A DNA stretch of 64,000 nucleotides, taken from NCBI GenBank assembly GCA_045596745.1, contig JAZODA010000016.1:62001-126000 (forward strand). The letters are read 5' to 3'. The translations under genes were made by a program, and so were the position numbers. This DNA is from RGIG3009 sp045596745 (GTDB lineage Bacteria; Bacillota; Clostridia; Oscillospirales; Acutalibacteraceae). Below are positions 44,242-51,681 of this stretch, one piece after another. Each line of letters opens with the position of its first letter. Position 1 is the first letter of the stretch. The notes under the pieces were generated by a model. The model had not been told where the DNA came from and did no database searches. It saw only the letters and a list, made by a program, of their open reading frames with translations.

Positions 44242-44378
44242 GTATAGGGTGATGTGACTTCGGGGGGCTGTTCATACGAGCGCAGCTCGTATCAAGGTTC
44301 TCGGGACCCATTCGAAATCTTCGATTTCGTAAATGGGTGAGGTTCTTATATCCATTTAACTATGAGGGCGTATACCGC
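44242..44378 (-). other. tRNA-Arg leader with two hairpins
   Basis: About 135 bases between the predicted start of transcription and the tRNA. It contains, in transcription order, a copy of the tRNA 5' half, a large hairpin (44306-44338, arms ACCCATT-CGAAATC with a 2-base bulge) and a small one (44274-44292, ATACGAGC/GCTCGTAT). No reading frame of note. Confidence 0.6.
44346..44374 (-). repeat. Truncated duplicate of the tRNA-Arg 5' half
   Basis: 29 bases identical to 44218-44246 (five upstream flanking bases, then acceptor strand and D arm, ending before the anticodon stem). The remainder of a tRNA is absent, so it is not functional as a tRNA. Confidence 0.9.
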
Positions 44379-44384
44379 CCGTTT

Positions 44385-44413
44385 ATTATAAAGCAGTTCC
44401 TCCCAATTGTCAA
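44385..44413 (-). promoter_or_regulatory. Near-perfect promoter of tRNA-Arg
   Basis: Consensus TTGACA (44408-44413), 17 bases, consensus TATAAT (44385-44390), read leftward. It directs transcription through the duplicate and the leader before reaching the tRNA. Confidence 0.85.
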
Positions 44414-44429
44414 CGGCACACGACAGGGA

Positions 44430-44458
44430 TTGCATTTTTCCAAATCCTCATATATACT
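44430..44458 (+). promoter_or_regulatory. Promoter of the EEP lipoprotein gene
   Basis: TTGCAT (44430-44435), 17 bases, TATACT (44453-44458). It diverges from the tRNA promoter. Confidence 0.7.
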
Positions 44459-44490
44459 GAAAGGGTATTCCGCCGAAAGGGAGTTACCTT

Positions 44491-45450
44491 ATGAAGCGTT
44501 TTCTTTCTCTGCTGCTCGTCGGCGTCCTTCTGTGCTGCCTCGTAGGCTGCTCTGAAAAGCCGACTACAGAACCCTCTCCGCCCGAAACGGGAAAAACACC
44601 TCTTGTCATTATGTCGTTTAATATTCAGACCCATAAGAACGGCGAGGTTTTTTACGTCCGTGAAGAAATGATGCAAAAATTCATTGCCGAAATGCAGCCG
44701 GATTCCATCGGTATGCAGGAAGTCACCGCAACGTGGCGAAAATCGCTGGAAAGCACCTGCTTCGGCGAAAACTACAGTGCCGTGGGCAACGCCAGCTCGT
44801 CAACCGGTGAAATGAATTCCATCTTTTATCGGAACGACAAGTTCTCGCTGGTGGACAGCGGCACGTTTTGGCTTTCCCCCACGCCCGAAGTTGTCGGCTC
44901 AAAATTCGAAAACAGCAACGAGGCCCGCGTGTGCACCTGGGCCCACCTGAAAGACAAAAAAACCGCCAAGGAGTTTGTCCACCTTAACGTTCATTTGGAC
45001 AACACCGGTCCAAGCACCGCTGCCGATGCCACCACCGTTCGCCTGGAACAAGGAAAGGTTTTGCTGGATTTCGTCAAAACGCTTGGCGATACTCCGCTGA
45101 TTTTGACCGGCGACTTCAATCAGGTGCAACAGCGCTCCACCGGTGAAGCCTATCCGCTCTATCTGTATCTCACCGGACAGGACTCGTATACCGACAAGGA
45201 CGGCAACACGGTTAGCGGACCGTTTGCCGATGCGCGTATGACCGCACCCGACACGGTGCCCCAAACCGAGTGGGCCTCGATGGTAAAGCATCATCGAGAC
45301 GGCGGCAACCCGGCGTCCCGTCCTATCGACTATATTTTTTATTCCGCAGAGCATTTCGAGGCGACAACCTACCGTAATATCCTTTATATGGAAGAGGACA
45401 TTTTCACGATTTCCGATCATCTGGCACAGTATGCCGAACTTCTGCTGTAA
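44491..45450 (+). CDS. Endonuclease/exonuclease/phosphatase-family lipoprotein
   Basis: A 319-residue secreted lipoprotein with a signal peptide and lipobox LVGC (Cys20), so anchored outside the membrane. The EEP (DNase I/phosphatase-like) fold shows in order MSFNIQT, GMQEVTATW (metal Glu), LNVHLDNTG, ILTGDFNQV and the terminal TISDHLAQY (catalytic Asp-His). Substrates in this family range from nucleic acids to phospholipids; the sequence does not decide. GGGAG seven bases before the ATG. Followed by a strong terminator. Confidence 0.88.
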   Translation: MKRFLSLLLVGVLLCCLVGCSEKPTTEPSPPETGKTPLVIMSFNIQTHKNGEVFYVREEMMQKFIAEMQPDSIGMQEVTATWRKSLESTCFGENYSAVGNASSSTGEMNSIFYRNDKFSLVDSGTFWLSPTPEVVGSKFENSNEARVCTWAHLKDKKTAKEFVHLNVHLDNTGPSTAADATTVRLEQGKVLLDFVKTLGDTPLILTGDFNQVQQRSTGEAYPLYLYLTGQDSYTDKDGNTVSGPFADARMTAPDTVPQTEWASMVKHHRDGGNPASRPIDYIFYSAEHFEATTYRNILYMEEDIFTISDHLAQYAELLL

Positions 45451-45454
45451 CCCT

Positions 45455-45488
45455 GCTCCCGCCTTTTGCAAAAAGGCGGGAGTTTTTA
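45455..45488 (+). terminator. Terminator of the EEP lipoprotein gene
   Basis: CTCCCGCCTTTT / AAAAGGCGGGAG hairpin followed by TTTTTA. Confidence 0.92.
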
Positions 45489-45534
45489 TATTTGCCGCCA
45501 CCAAATACTTCCTGTTTCTTTTTTCGACAAAAGG

Positions 45535-45563
45535 TTGTTTTTTTCTGCGGAAGAGTGTATACT
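45535..45563 (+). promoter_or_regulatory. Promoter of the DUF3048 lipoprotein gene
   Basis: TTGTTT (45535-45540), 17 bases, TATACT (45558-45563). Confidence 0.65.
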
Positions 45564-45602
45564 GGTTGCATGGTATTTTTCGAAGAAATGGGGAATCCTT
45601 GC

Positions 45603-46694
45603 ATGAAACGTCTGGTATCTGCTTTGCTGGTCGTATCCCTGATGGTGACGGGACTCAGCGCCTGCTCGGAGAGCAAGCCTGCCTCCACCGGCACGACCGC
45701 AACCTCTGCTACCAAAACGACAACCACAACCACCACAACGGCACCCGCCGAACCCGACAAAACCCCCGATAGCAGCAAACTCAATCCGCTGACGGGTCTG
45801 TACGATATGACCGGCGACAGCAGCCGCCCGGTTGCGGTGATGATTACCAACGAACCCGGCATCATCGGTAAGCAGTATGGTATCGACAAAGCGGATTTTT
45901 ATATGGAAACCGAAGCGGAAGGCGCGGTTTCGCGTATGATGGCGGTTTTCGCCTCGGCTGACCGCATCCCCGAGAAACTCGGTCCGGTGCGCAGCGGCCG
46001 TACGCCGTTCATCGCCACCGCCAACGCGCTGGGCGCGGTATACGTCTACTCCGGCGCCACCACCTACGTCACCAACCTGCTGAAAAGCATGAAAAACTTT
46101 GACCGCATTACCAACACCGACAACGTCACCCTGTGGCGTGACTCCTATCTGACTTCCAACGCCAACGTCAGCTGGAACAACCTCATCACCGGCGGCAAAC
46201 AGTTGGCGGCGAAAATGGAAAAGAGCGGTATGTCCTCCACCGCCACCAAGAAGAGTCCTTTCACCTTCGGTAACGTGAGCGGCGATATCACGGCTAACAC
46301 GGTGCAGCTGAAAACCACCGCCAGCACCAACGTGACCTTCATCTACGATGAGACAACCGGTCTGTACGGCAAAAACAACGGTACCGTCAAGTCCTGCAAG
46401 CCGCAGAAAGCACTGAACGGCGGTCAGATTCAGGTTTCCAACGTGCTGGTACTGTATGCCGAGAAGTACGTCGAACACAAGAACGCGAAGTACACTTGGT
46501 ACAACTTCAAAACCGGCACCGGCAAGGGCTATCTCTTCTCCGGCGGTACCGCGCGCGAAATCACCTTTAACCGCACGGCGGACAGCCTGTCCTTTATGGA
46601 AGCTGACGGCAAGACGCCGCTGGTGTTTGCGGAAGGCAAAACGTATATGTGCCTGACCGACAAAGCGTTGTCCGAGGATCTCCAAATCCAATAA
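45603..46694 (+). CDS. DUF3048-domain lipoprotein (YerB-like)
   Basis: A 363-residue lipoprotein with a signal peptide and lipobox LSAC (Cys20). A Thr-rich linker (run of eight T) separates it from two globular parts. The first contains RPVAVMITNEPGI and EKLGPVRSGRTPFI, hallmarks of the DUF3048 family (B. subtilis YerB); the C-terminal part contains VLVLYAEKYVEHKNAKYTWY. Its role is not established; it is not an enzyme by any visible motif. The ATG at 45603 is chosen for the signal peptide; its ribosome site is weak (GGGGA). Confidence 0.87.
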   Translation: MKRLVSALLVVSLMVTGLSACSESKPASTGTTATSATKTTTTTTTTAPAEPDKTPDSSKLNPLTGLYDMTGDSSRPVAVMITNEPGIIGKQYGIDKADFYMETEAEGAVSRMMAVFASADRIPEKLGPVRSGRTPFIATANALGAVYVYSGATTYVTNLLKSMKNFDRITNTDNVTLWRDSYLTSNANVSWNNLITGGKQLAAKMEKSGMSSTATKKSPFTFGNVSGDITANTVQLKTTASTNVTFIYDETTGLYGKNNGTVKSCKPQKALNGGQIQVSNVLVLYAEKYVEHKNAKYTWYNFKTGTGKGYLFSGGTAREITFNRTADSLSFMEADGKTPLVFAEGKTYMCLTDKALSEDLQIQ

Positions 46695-46709
46695 GTCTTC
46701 AAAAGACAA

Positions 46710-46746
46710 AACGCCCCTGCCGCGAGAGCGGCAAGGGCGTTTTTTA
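46710..46746. terminator. Bidirectional terminator
   Basis: ACGCCC..GCCGC / GCGGC..GGGCGT with loop GAGA and T-runs on both strands; ends the DUF3048 gene rightward and the ynzC-like gene leftward. Confidence 0.88.
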
Positions 46747-46747
46747 T

Positions 46748-46963
46748 TTACGAAAGCGTGTCGTTTCGGCGCTTGAGCGGTTCGATGCTGCCATCGGCAT
46801 TCTGCAGCGACACGTTGTCCAGCGTTTGCATCATATCGGCACGGATGGCCGCAATGTACGCGGCGCGCAGCGCCTGGCGTTCCGCCTGTTCTTCGGCGGT
46901 CAGCTCGCGCTCCCGCGAAATGCGGGTCAGTTCGCTGATGCGCTCAAGTTGTTTCTTATCCAT
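46748..46963 (-). CDS. DUF896 family small protein (YnzC-like)
   Basis: A 71-residue cytoplasmic protein of two predicted helices. The N-terminal segment MDKKQLERISELTRISRERE and the following AEERQALRAAYIAAIR-type helix (here EQAERQALRAAYIAAIRADM) match the DUF896 family of Firmicutes. YnzC of B. subtilis lies in an SOS-induced operon with yneA, but its function is unknown. AAGGAG precedes the ATG. It follows rsmG by 11 bases and shares its transcript. Confidence 0.88.
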   Translation of the reverse strand: MDKKQLERISELTRISRERELTAEEQAERQALRAAYIAAIRADMMQTLDNVSLQNADGSIEPLKRRNDTLS

Positions 46964-46974
46964 AGCGTTTCTCC

Positions 46975-47709
46975 TTATCCCAACGGCGCTTTGGCAATCT
47001 TTGCCGAGGCGCGCGGATATGCAGGCGGTGTCGGGGCGGTCTTTTCAAACACAAACACGCGCCGCTCCTGCTGCTCCAGACCGTCGTGCGGCTGTTTCGG
47101 AAGCAACAGCTTATGCACGCCGACCGTCTTGCCGCAAAGCCGCGACAACGCATTGCCCGACGCACGGTGTTCCTCGTCGCTGTCAGGTCCTTTCAGTGCC
47201 AAAAAGCAACCGCCCGGACGCACAAACGGCAGACAATATTCGAGCAACACAGGCAGTGCCGCCACGGCACGAGCAGTGGCAACATCAAAGGAATCGCGCA
47301 GTTCGGGTTTTCTGCCACCCTCTTCGGCACGGGCGTGAATGCGCTGAACAGGGATGCCCAGTTCATCGCACACCGCTTCCAAAAACACCAGACGCTTGTT
47401 CAAGCTGTCCAGCAGCGTCAATTTAATGTCGGGGCGAACAATTGCCAGCGGAATACCGGGGAAACCGGCACCCGTGCCGACGTCAATCAGCGAAATCCCC
47501 TGTTTTTCGGGGAGCAGCGGCAACGCCGCCAAACTGTCCGCAAAGTGCTTGACCGTAATACCGATGGGGTCGGTGATGGCGGTCAGATTCATCTTTTCGT
47601 TCCATTCCACCAACAGCTCGGCATACCGATCCAGCTTGGCACAGGCGGTCTCGTCCACCGTTACGCCGTATTCGCTTGCCAGCTCACAAAGCAACGCCTT
47701 ATCAATCAC
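46975..47709 (-). CDS. rsmG: 16S rRNA (guanine-527-N7) methyltransferase RsmG
   Basis: Also called GidB; methylates G527 in the 530 loop, and its loss gives low-level streptomycin resistance. The 244-residue protein has WNEKMNLTAITDP, IDVGTGAGFPGIPLAI (SAM loop), LLDSLNKRLVFL and DVATARAVAALPVLLEY. The GTG start overlaps the mnmG stop (GTGA overlap of four bases), with GGAGG nine bases before. Translation is coupled to mnmG. Confidence 0.96.
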   Translation of the reverse strand: MIDKALLCELASEYGVTVDETACAKLDRYAELLVEWNEKMNLTAITDPIGITVKHFADSLAALPLLPEKQGISLIDVGTGAGFPGIPLAIVRPDIKLTLLDSLNKRLVFLEAVCDELGIPVQRIHARAEEGGRKPELRDSFDVATARAVAALPVLLEYCLPFVRPGGCFLALKGPDSDEEHRASGNALSRLCGKTVGVHKLLLPKQPHDGLEQQERRVFVFEKTAPTPPAYPRASAKIAKAPLG

Positions 47710-49583
47710 GCCTGTTCCCCTCCTTTGCTGCTCAGCCATACGATCAGCACCGACACGTCCGCCGGGCTGACGCCGCTGATGCGGGATGCCTGTCCGATGC
47801 TGCGCGGACAAATCTTTTGCAATTTTTCCTGCGCTTCGAGGCGCAGACCCGTGATGGCGGAATAGTCAATATCCGCCGGCAGCAGCCGATTTTCCAGCCG
47901 CCGCATTTCGTCAATATCCGCCTGTTGGCGGCGGACATAGCCCTCGTATTTAATCTCCACCTCAACCTGCTCGCGCACGAGCGGATCGAGCGACGGCGCG
48001 TCCATACCCAAGGCCGCAAGCGTCGCATAGGTAATTTGCGGACGGCGCAGCAACTCTTCCAGGCGGATGCCGGTTACAAGCGGCGTTGTTCCCGCTGCGA
48101 TCAGCTGTTCGTTGACCGCTTCGCTCGGCGGCAGAATGGTGCCGCGCAAACGGGCACGCTCGGCGGCTTTTTGCTGTTGTCTGTCACAAAAACGCGCCCA
48201 CCGACCGTCGTCCACCAAACCAACCTCCCGACCGATGGGAGTCAGTCGTTCGTCGGCATTATCCTGTCGCAATACGAGACGATATTCCGAACGCGAGGTC
48301 ATCATTCGGTACGGATCAGAGCAACCCTTGGTCACCAAATCGTCAATCAATGTACCGATATAACCCGAAGCGCGATCCAACACCAACGGTTCTTTGTCGC
48401 TGACATACCGCGCGGCGTTGATACCCGCAACCAGACCCTGTGCGGCGGCTTCTTCGTAGCCGGAACTACCATTAAACTGACCTGCTCCGTACACACCGGG
48501 CAACGCTTTGCAGGAAAGCGCGGCGTCCAGCTCGGTGGGGTCGCAGCAATCGTATTCAATCGCATAGGCAGGGCGCATTACGCTGACATTTTCCAAACCC
48601 GGAATGGTGCGCAACAGCTTCAGCTGCACGTCCACCGGAAGCGAGGACGACAGGCCCTGCAGATACATTTCATCGGTATTCAGTCCGCACGGCTCGATAA
48701 ACACCTGATGGCGTTCCTTTTCCGCGAAGCGGACGATTTTATCTTCGATACTGGGGCAATACCGCGGCCCGACGCCGTGAATCTTTCCACCGTACAGCGG
48801 AGAACGGTGGAGATTTTCCAGAATCACGCGCTTGGTTTCCTCGGTCGTCCAGGTGATGTGACAATCCACCTGATTTTCCAAAATACCGCCTGTTTCAAAG
48901 GAAAACGGCACAACAGGCTCATCGCCCGGCTGTCTTTCGGTTTTGGAAAAATCAATGCTGGAGCGCAACACGCGCGCAGGCGTTCCCGTTTTGAAACGGC
49001 GCAGCGTCATACCCAGTTTGACAAGCGACTGCGTCAGCTCAGACGCCGGGAACAGGCCGTCGGGACCGCCGTCATACGACACATCACCGATAAAAATCCG
49101 TCCCTGCAGATAGGTGCCGGTCGCCAGAATCACCGCATCGGCAAGATACTGTTCTTCCAGTCGGGTGGTCAGCAACCATTTGCCGTCCTGCGGTTCCATC
49201 GACACGATTTCCGCCTGACGCAAATCGAGGTTCGGTTGTGTCTCCAGTCGGTGTTTCATATAAGCGCCGTAGGCGCGGCGATCGATTTGTGCGCGCAGCG
49301 AATGCACCGCCGGACCTTTGCCGCGGTTGAGCATACGCGACTGCAAAAATGTCGCGTCCGCCGCTTTGCCCATTTCGCCGCCCAGTGCATCAATCTCACG
49401 CACCAGATGGCCCTTGGCCGTACCGCCGATTGACGGGTTGCAAGGCATATTTCCCACCGCGTCCAGGTTGATGGTGAAGATAACACAAGAGCACCCGAGC
49501 CGCGCTGCTGCCAAAGCAGCTTCGATGCCCGCGTGTCCTGCGCCGATCACGGCAACCTGATACTCGCCTGCGTGAAATTTCAT
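47706..49583 (-). CDS. mnmG: tRNA uridine-34 carboxymethylaminomethyl modification enzyme MnmG
   Basis: FAD enzyme that with MnmE modifies the wobble uridine of certain tRNAs. The 625-residue protein starts with the FAD loop VIGAGHAGIEAALAAARLG and has CNPSIGGTAKGHLVREIDAL, GRGPAVHSLRAQIDR (here KGPAVHSLRAQIDR) and the Cys-containing AIEYDCCDPTELD. Its usual neighbour mnmE is not in the window. A TATAAT promoter lies 35 bases upstream. Confidence 0.97.
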   Translation of the reverse strand: MKFHAGEYQVAVIGAGHAGIEAALAAARLGCSCVIFTINLDAVGNMPCNPSIGGTAKGHLVREIDALGGEMGKAADATFLQSRMLNRGKGPAVHSLRAQIDRRAYGAYMKHRLETQPNLDLRQAEIVSMEPQDGKWLLTTRLEEQYLADAVILATGTYLQGRIFIGDVSYDGGPDGLFPASELTQSLVKLGMTLRRFKTGTPARVLRSSIDFSKTERQPGDEPVVPFSFETGGILENQVDCHITWTTEETKRVILENLHRSPLYGGKIHGVGPRYCPSIEDKIVRFAEKERHQVFIEPCGLNTDEMYLQGLSSSLPVDVQLKLLRTIPGLENVSVMRPAYAIEYDCCDPTELDAALSCKALPGVYGAGQFNGSSGYEEAAAQGLVAGINAARYVSDKEPLVLDRASGYIGTLIDDLVTKGCSDPYRMMTSRSEYRLVLRQDNADERLTPIGREVGLVDDGRWARFCDRQQQKAAERARLRGTILPPSEAVNEQLIAAGTTPLVTGIRLEELLRRPQITYATLAALGMDAPSLDPLVREQVEVEIKYEGYVRRQQADIDEMRRLENRLLPADIDYSAITGLRLEAQEKLQKICPRSIGQASRISGVSPADVSVLIVWLSSKGGEQA

Positions 49584-49618
49584 ACGTTTCGTCGTCCTTT
49601 TTTCTGCGATATATGCCC

Positions 49619-49647
49619 ATTATACAGCGTTTTTGCAGCCGCCGCAA
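49619..49647 (-). promoter_or_regulatory. mnmG-rsmG promoter
   Basis: TTGCGG (49642-49647), 17 bases, TATAAT (49619-49624), read leftward. Confidence 0.7.
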
Positions 49648-49666
49648 CCGTTTTTTGCAAAAGCAG

Positions 49667-49782
49667 TTTTCCACATTTTATACTGTTGAAAAGTGAACAA
49701 CTTGGTGGAAAACTTGGAAAATCCGCACCATATCTCGCTTTTTTAGGGCAAATGATTCACAGTTTCCACGAACTTTTTCACA
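49667..49782. other. Cluster of DnaA-box-like sites between mnmG and rsmA
   Basis: In the 300-base intergenic region: TTTTCCACA at 49667-49675 (8 of 9 to consensus), TTTTCCACC on the minus strand at 49704-49712, TGATTCACA at 49753-49761, GTTTCCACG at 49762-49770 and TTTTTCACA at 49774-49782. Spacing and match are irregular. There is no CTA-trinucleotide tract here, so it is unlikely to be the unwinding site. Confidence 0.4.
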
Positions 49783-49813
49783 AAACGTCTAATTTTTGTC
49801 ACAAAATGTGCAC

Positions 49814-49842
49814 TTGCAGTCAGCACAAAATCGTGGTATAAT
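49814..49842 (+). promoter_or_regulatory. rsmA promoter
   Basis: TTGCAG (49814-49819), 17 bases, consensus TATAAT (49837-49842) with TGG before it. Confidence 0.8.
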
Positions 49843-49883
49843 ACCCCTCGGTAACACCCACTTGCAAGAAAGGAGCGGCAAAG

Positions 49884-50738
49884 TTGAAACTGACGGATAT
49901 TTCGGTCATCCGCGACGTGATGACGCGCCATGGATTTTCGTTTTCCAAGGCACTCGGACAGAACTTTTTGATTAATCCTTCGGTGTGTCCGCGTATGGCA
50001 GATGCCTGCCATCCCGACCTACCGGAAAAATCGTTTGTCGCTCTGGAAGTCGGCCCTGGTGTCGGTGTTCTGACGAAGGAATTGTCCCGCGTCGCCGCCA
50101 AAGTTATCACGGTAGAGCTGGATCGGCGGTTGTTCCCGGTGCTGGAGGAAACGCTGGCAGACTGTGACAATGTCACCGTCGTGCCGGGTGATATTTTGAA
50201 ACTGGATTTGGCAGCACTGCTGAAAGAACACGCCGACGGTATGCCGGTGGTGGTGTGCGCCAACCTGCCGTACTACATCACTTCCCCCATCCTGATGGGT
50301 CTTCTGGAAAGCCGTTTGCCGTTCCATTGCATTACGGTACTGGTACAAAAGGAAGCGGCGGAACGCCTGTGCGCCAAGCCCGGCACGCGCGAATGCGGTG
50401 CGGTGACGCTGGCGGTGCAGTACTATGCCGGTGCGGAAATTCTGTTTTCGGTGTCTCGCGGCAGTTTTATGCCTGCTCCCAAGGTGGACAGCAGCGTCAT
50501 TCGCCTGCCGTTGCGAAAAGAGCCGCCCTGCGATGTTAAAAACGAAGCCGTGCTGTTTCGCCTGATTCGCGCCGCGTTCGGTCAGCGCCGCAAAACGTTG
50601 CCGAATTCGCTGTGCGCCGCAGGCTACGATAAAGCGACCTTGCTTTCGGCATTGGAAACGGCAGGTCTCTCCCCCACCGCCCGTGCGGAAGAGCTGACAT
50701 TGGAGCAATTTGCCGCCCTTGCCGCCGCGCTGGACTGA
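49884..50738 (+). CDS. rsmA: 16S rRNA (adenine-1518/1519-N6) dimethyltransferase RsmA
   Basis: Also called KsgA; dimethylates two adenines in the last helix of 16S rRNA. The 284-residue protein shows FSKALGQNFLINPSV, ALEVGPGVGVLTKELS (SAM loop), VCANLPYYITSPILM (catalytic NLPY) and FMPAPKVDSSVIRL. The start is a TTG nine bases after AGGAG. It points against its neighbours jag and mnmG, and has its own promoter and terminator. Confidence 0.96.
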   Translation: MKLTDISVIRDVMTRHGFSFSKALGQNFLINPSVCPRMADACHPDLPEKSFVALEVGPGVGVLTKELSRVAAKVITVELDRRLFPVLEETLADCDNVTVVPGDILKLDLAALLKEHADGMPVVVCANLPYYITSPILMGLLESRLPFHCITVLVQKEAAERLCAKPGTRECGAVTLAVQYYAGAEILFSVSRGSFMPAPKVDSSVIRLPLRKEPPCDVKNEAVLFRLIRAAFGQRRKTLPNSLCAAGYDKATLLSALETAGLSPTARAEELTLEQFAALAAALD

Positions 50739-50750
50739 TAGATAAAAAGA

Positions 50751-50786
50751 AAGCCGTCGAAGCGTTTGCTTCGACGGCTTTTTGTT
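50751..50786. terminator. Bidirectional terminator between rsmA and jag
   Basis: AAGCCGTCGAAGC / GCTTCGACGGCTT, loop of four, flanked by A- and T-runs. Confidence 0.93.
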
Positions 50787-50787
50787 T

Positions 50788-51657
50788 TTACAGATCGATA
50801 CGACCGTACAGCGTAGCGGTGCTTTCGGTCTCGGAATGGGTGCGCTCCGGGGGAGCGTAATCCTCGGCGATGTTCACCGGGTTGGAACGAGACACGAACT
50901 TACGCACTTCGCGCACCGGACGCTCCGGCATCGCATCGGAACGGCGCTCACCACGGTTCGGGCGGTTGCCGTCACGGCGCTCGCCGCGCTGACGCTGCGA
51001 ACGGTTGGAGCGGGGTTTCACCGGGTTGTCCTCCGACGGAGCGATAACCACGTGACGGTTCGGGTCACTGCCGACACTGTAGGACGTAGCACCCTCCACC
51101 TTCTGAACAGCGGTGTGGATGATGCGGCGCTCGTAGGGGTTCATCGGCTCCAGAGAGGTGGTCTTGCCACCCTTGGCAGCCTGAATGGCGGCCTTGCGAG
51201 CCAGACCGGACAGGGTCTTTTCACGCTTCTCGCGATAGTTGCCGATGTTGATGGAAATGCGCTGATACGCACCGCCGGCACGGTTGGCAACCAGGCTTGT
51301 CAGATACTGCAGGGCATCCAGCGTATCGCCGCGGCGACCGATGATGAAGCCCAAATCCTCGCCTTCCAGCGACAGCGTGCAATGGCCGTCCTCTTCCTTC
51401 GCCGTAACCACGACTTCCGGAACGCCCATCTTTGCCAGCACATCCTGCAAAAACGCCACAGCGGCCTTTGCAGCATCCTTTTCACGAACAGTAGCACGGA
51501 TCTTTGCCGACACACCGCCGAACAGACCCAACGTTTTCTTCTGCGGCTCCTGCAGCACTTCGATATCCAGATCGTCCACTGCAACCTGCAGTTCTTCGGC
51601 GGCAAGTTCAACGGCCTTTTCTACCGTTTCCGCCTCTTTGATGATTTCTTTCAGCAC
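50788..51657 (-). CDS. jag: RNA-binding protein Jag/KhpB
   Basis: A 289-residue protein: Jag-N domain (about 1-55), KH domain with FIIGRRGDTLDALQYL (the GRRG loop), R3H domain with EPMNPYERRIIHTAVQ, and an Arg/Asn/Gly-rich basic linker followed by a short acidic end. KhpB with KhpA is a general RNA chaperone linked to cell elongation. The R-rich tail is longer than usual and may extend RNA contacts. The start is a GTG after AAAGGAT. Located after yidC by 24 bases in the usual rpmH-rnpA-yidD-yidC-jag order. Confidence 0.94.
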   Translation of the reverse strand: MLKEIIKEAETVEKAVELAAEELQVAVDDLDIEVLQEPQKKTLGLFGGVSAKIRATVREKDAAKAAVAFLQDVLAKMGVPEVVVTAKEEDGHCTLSLEGEDLGFIIGRRGDTLDALQYLTSLVANRAGGAYQRISINIGNYREKREKTLSGLARKAAIQAAKGGKTTSLEPMNPYERRIIHTAVQKVEGATSYSVGSDPNRHVVIAPSEDNPVKPRSNRSQRQRGERRDGNRPNRGERRSDAMPERPVREVRKFVSRSNPVNIAEDYAPPERTHSETESTATLYGRIDL

Positions 51658-51681
51658 GTTTCTTTATCCTTTCTCAACGGA

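Noticed and set aside
44346..44374. A second tRNA gene
   Set aside because: Only the acceptor 5' strand and D arm are present; the anticodon and T arms do not follow, so no cloverleaf can form.
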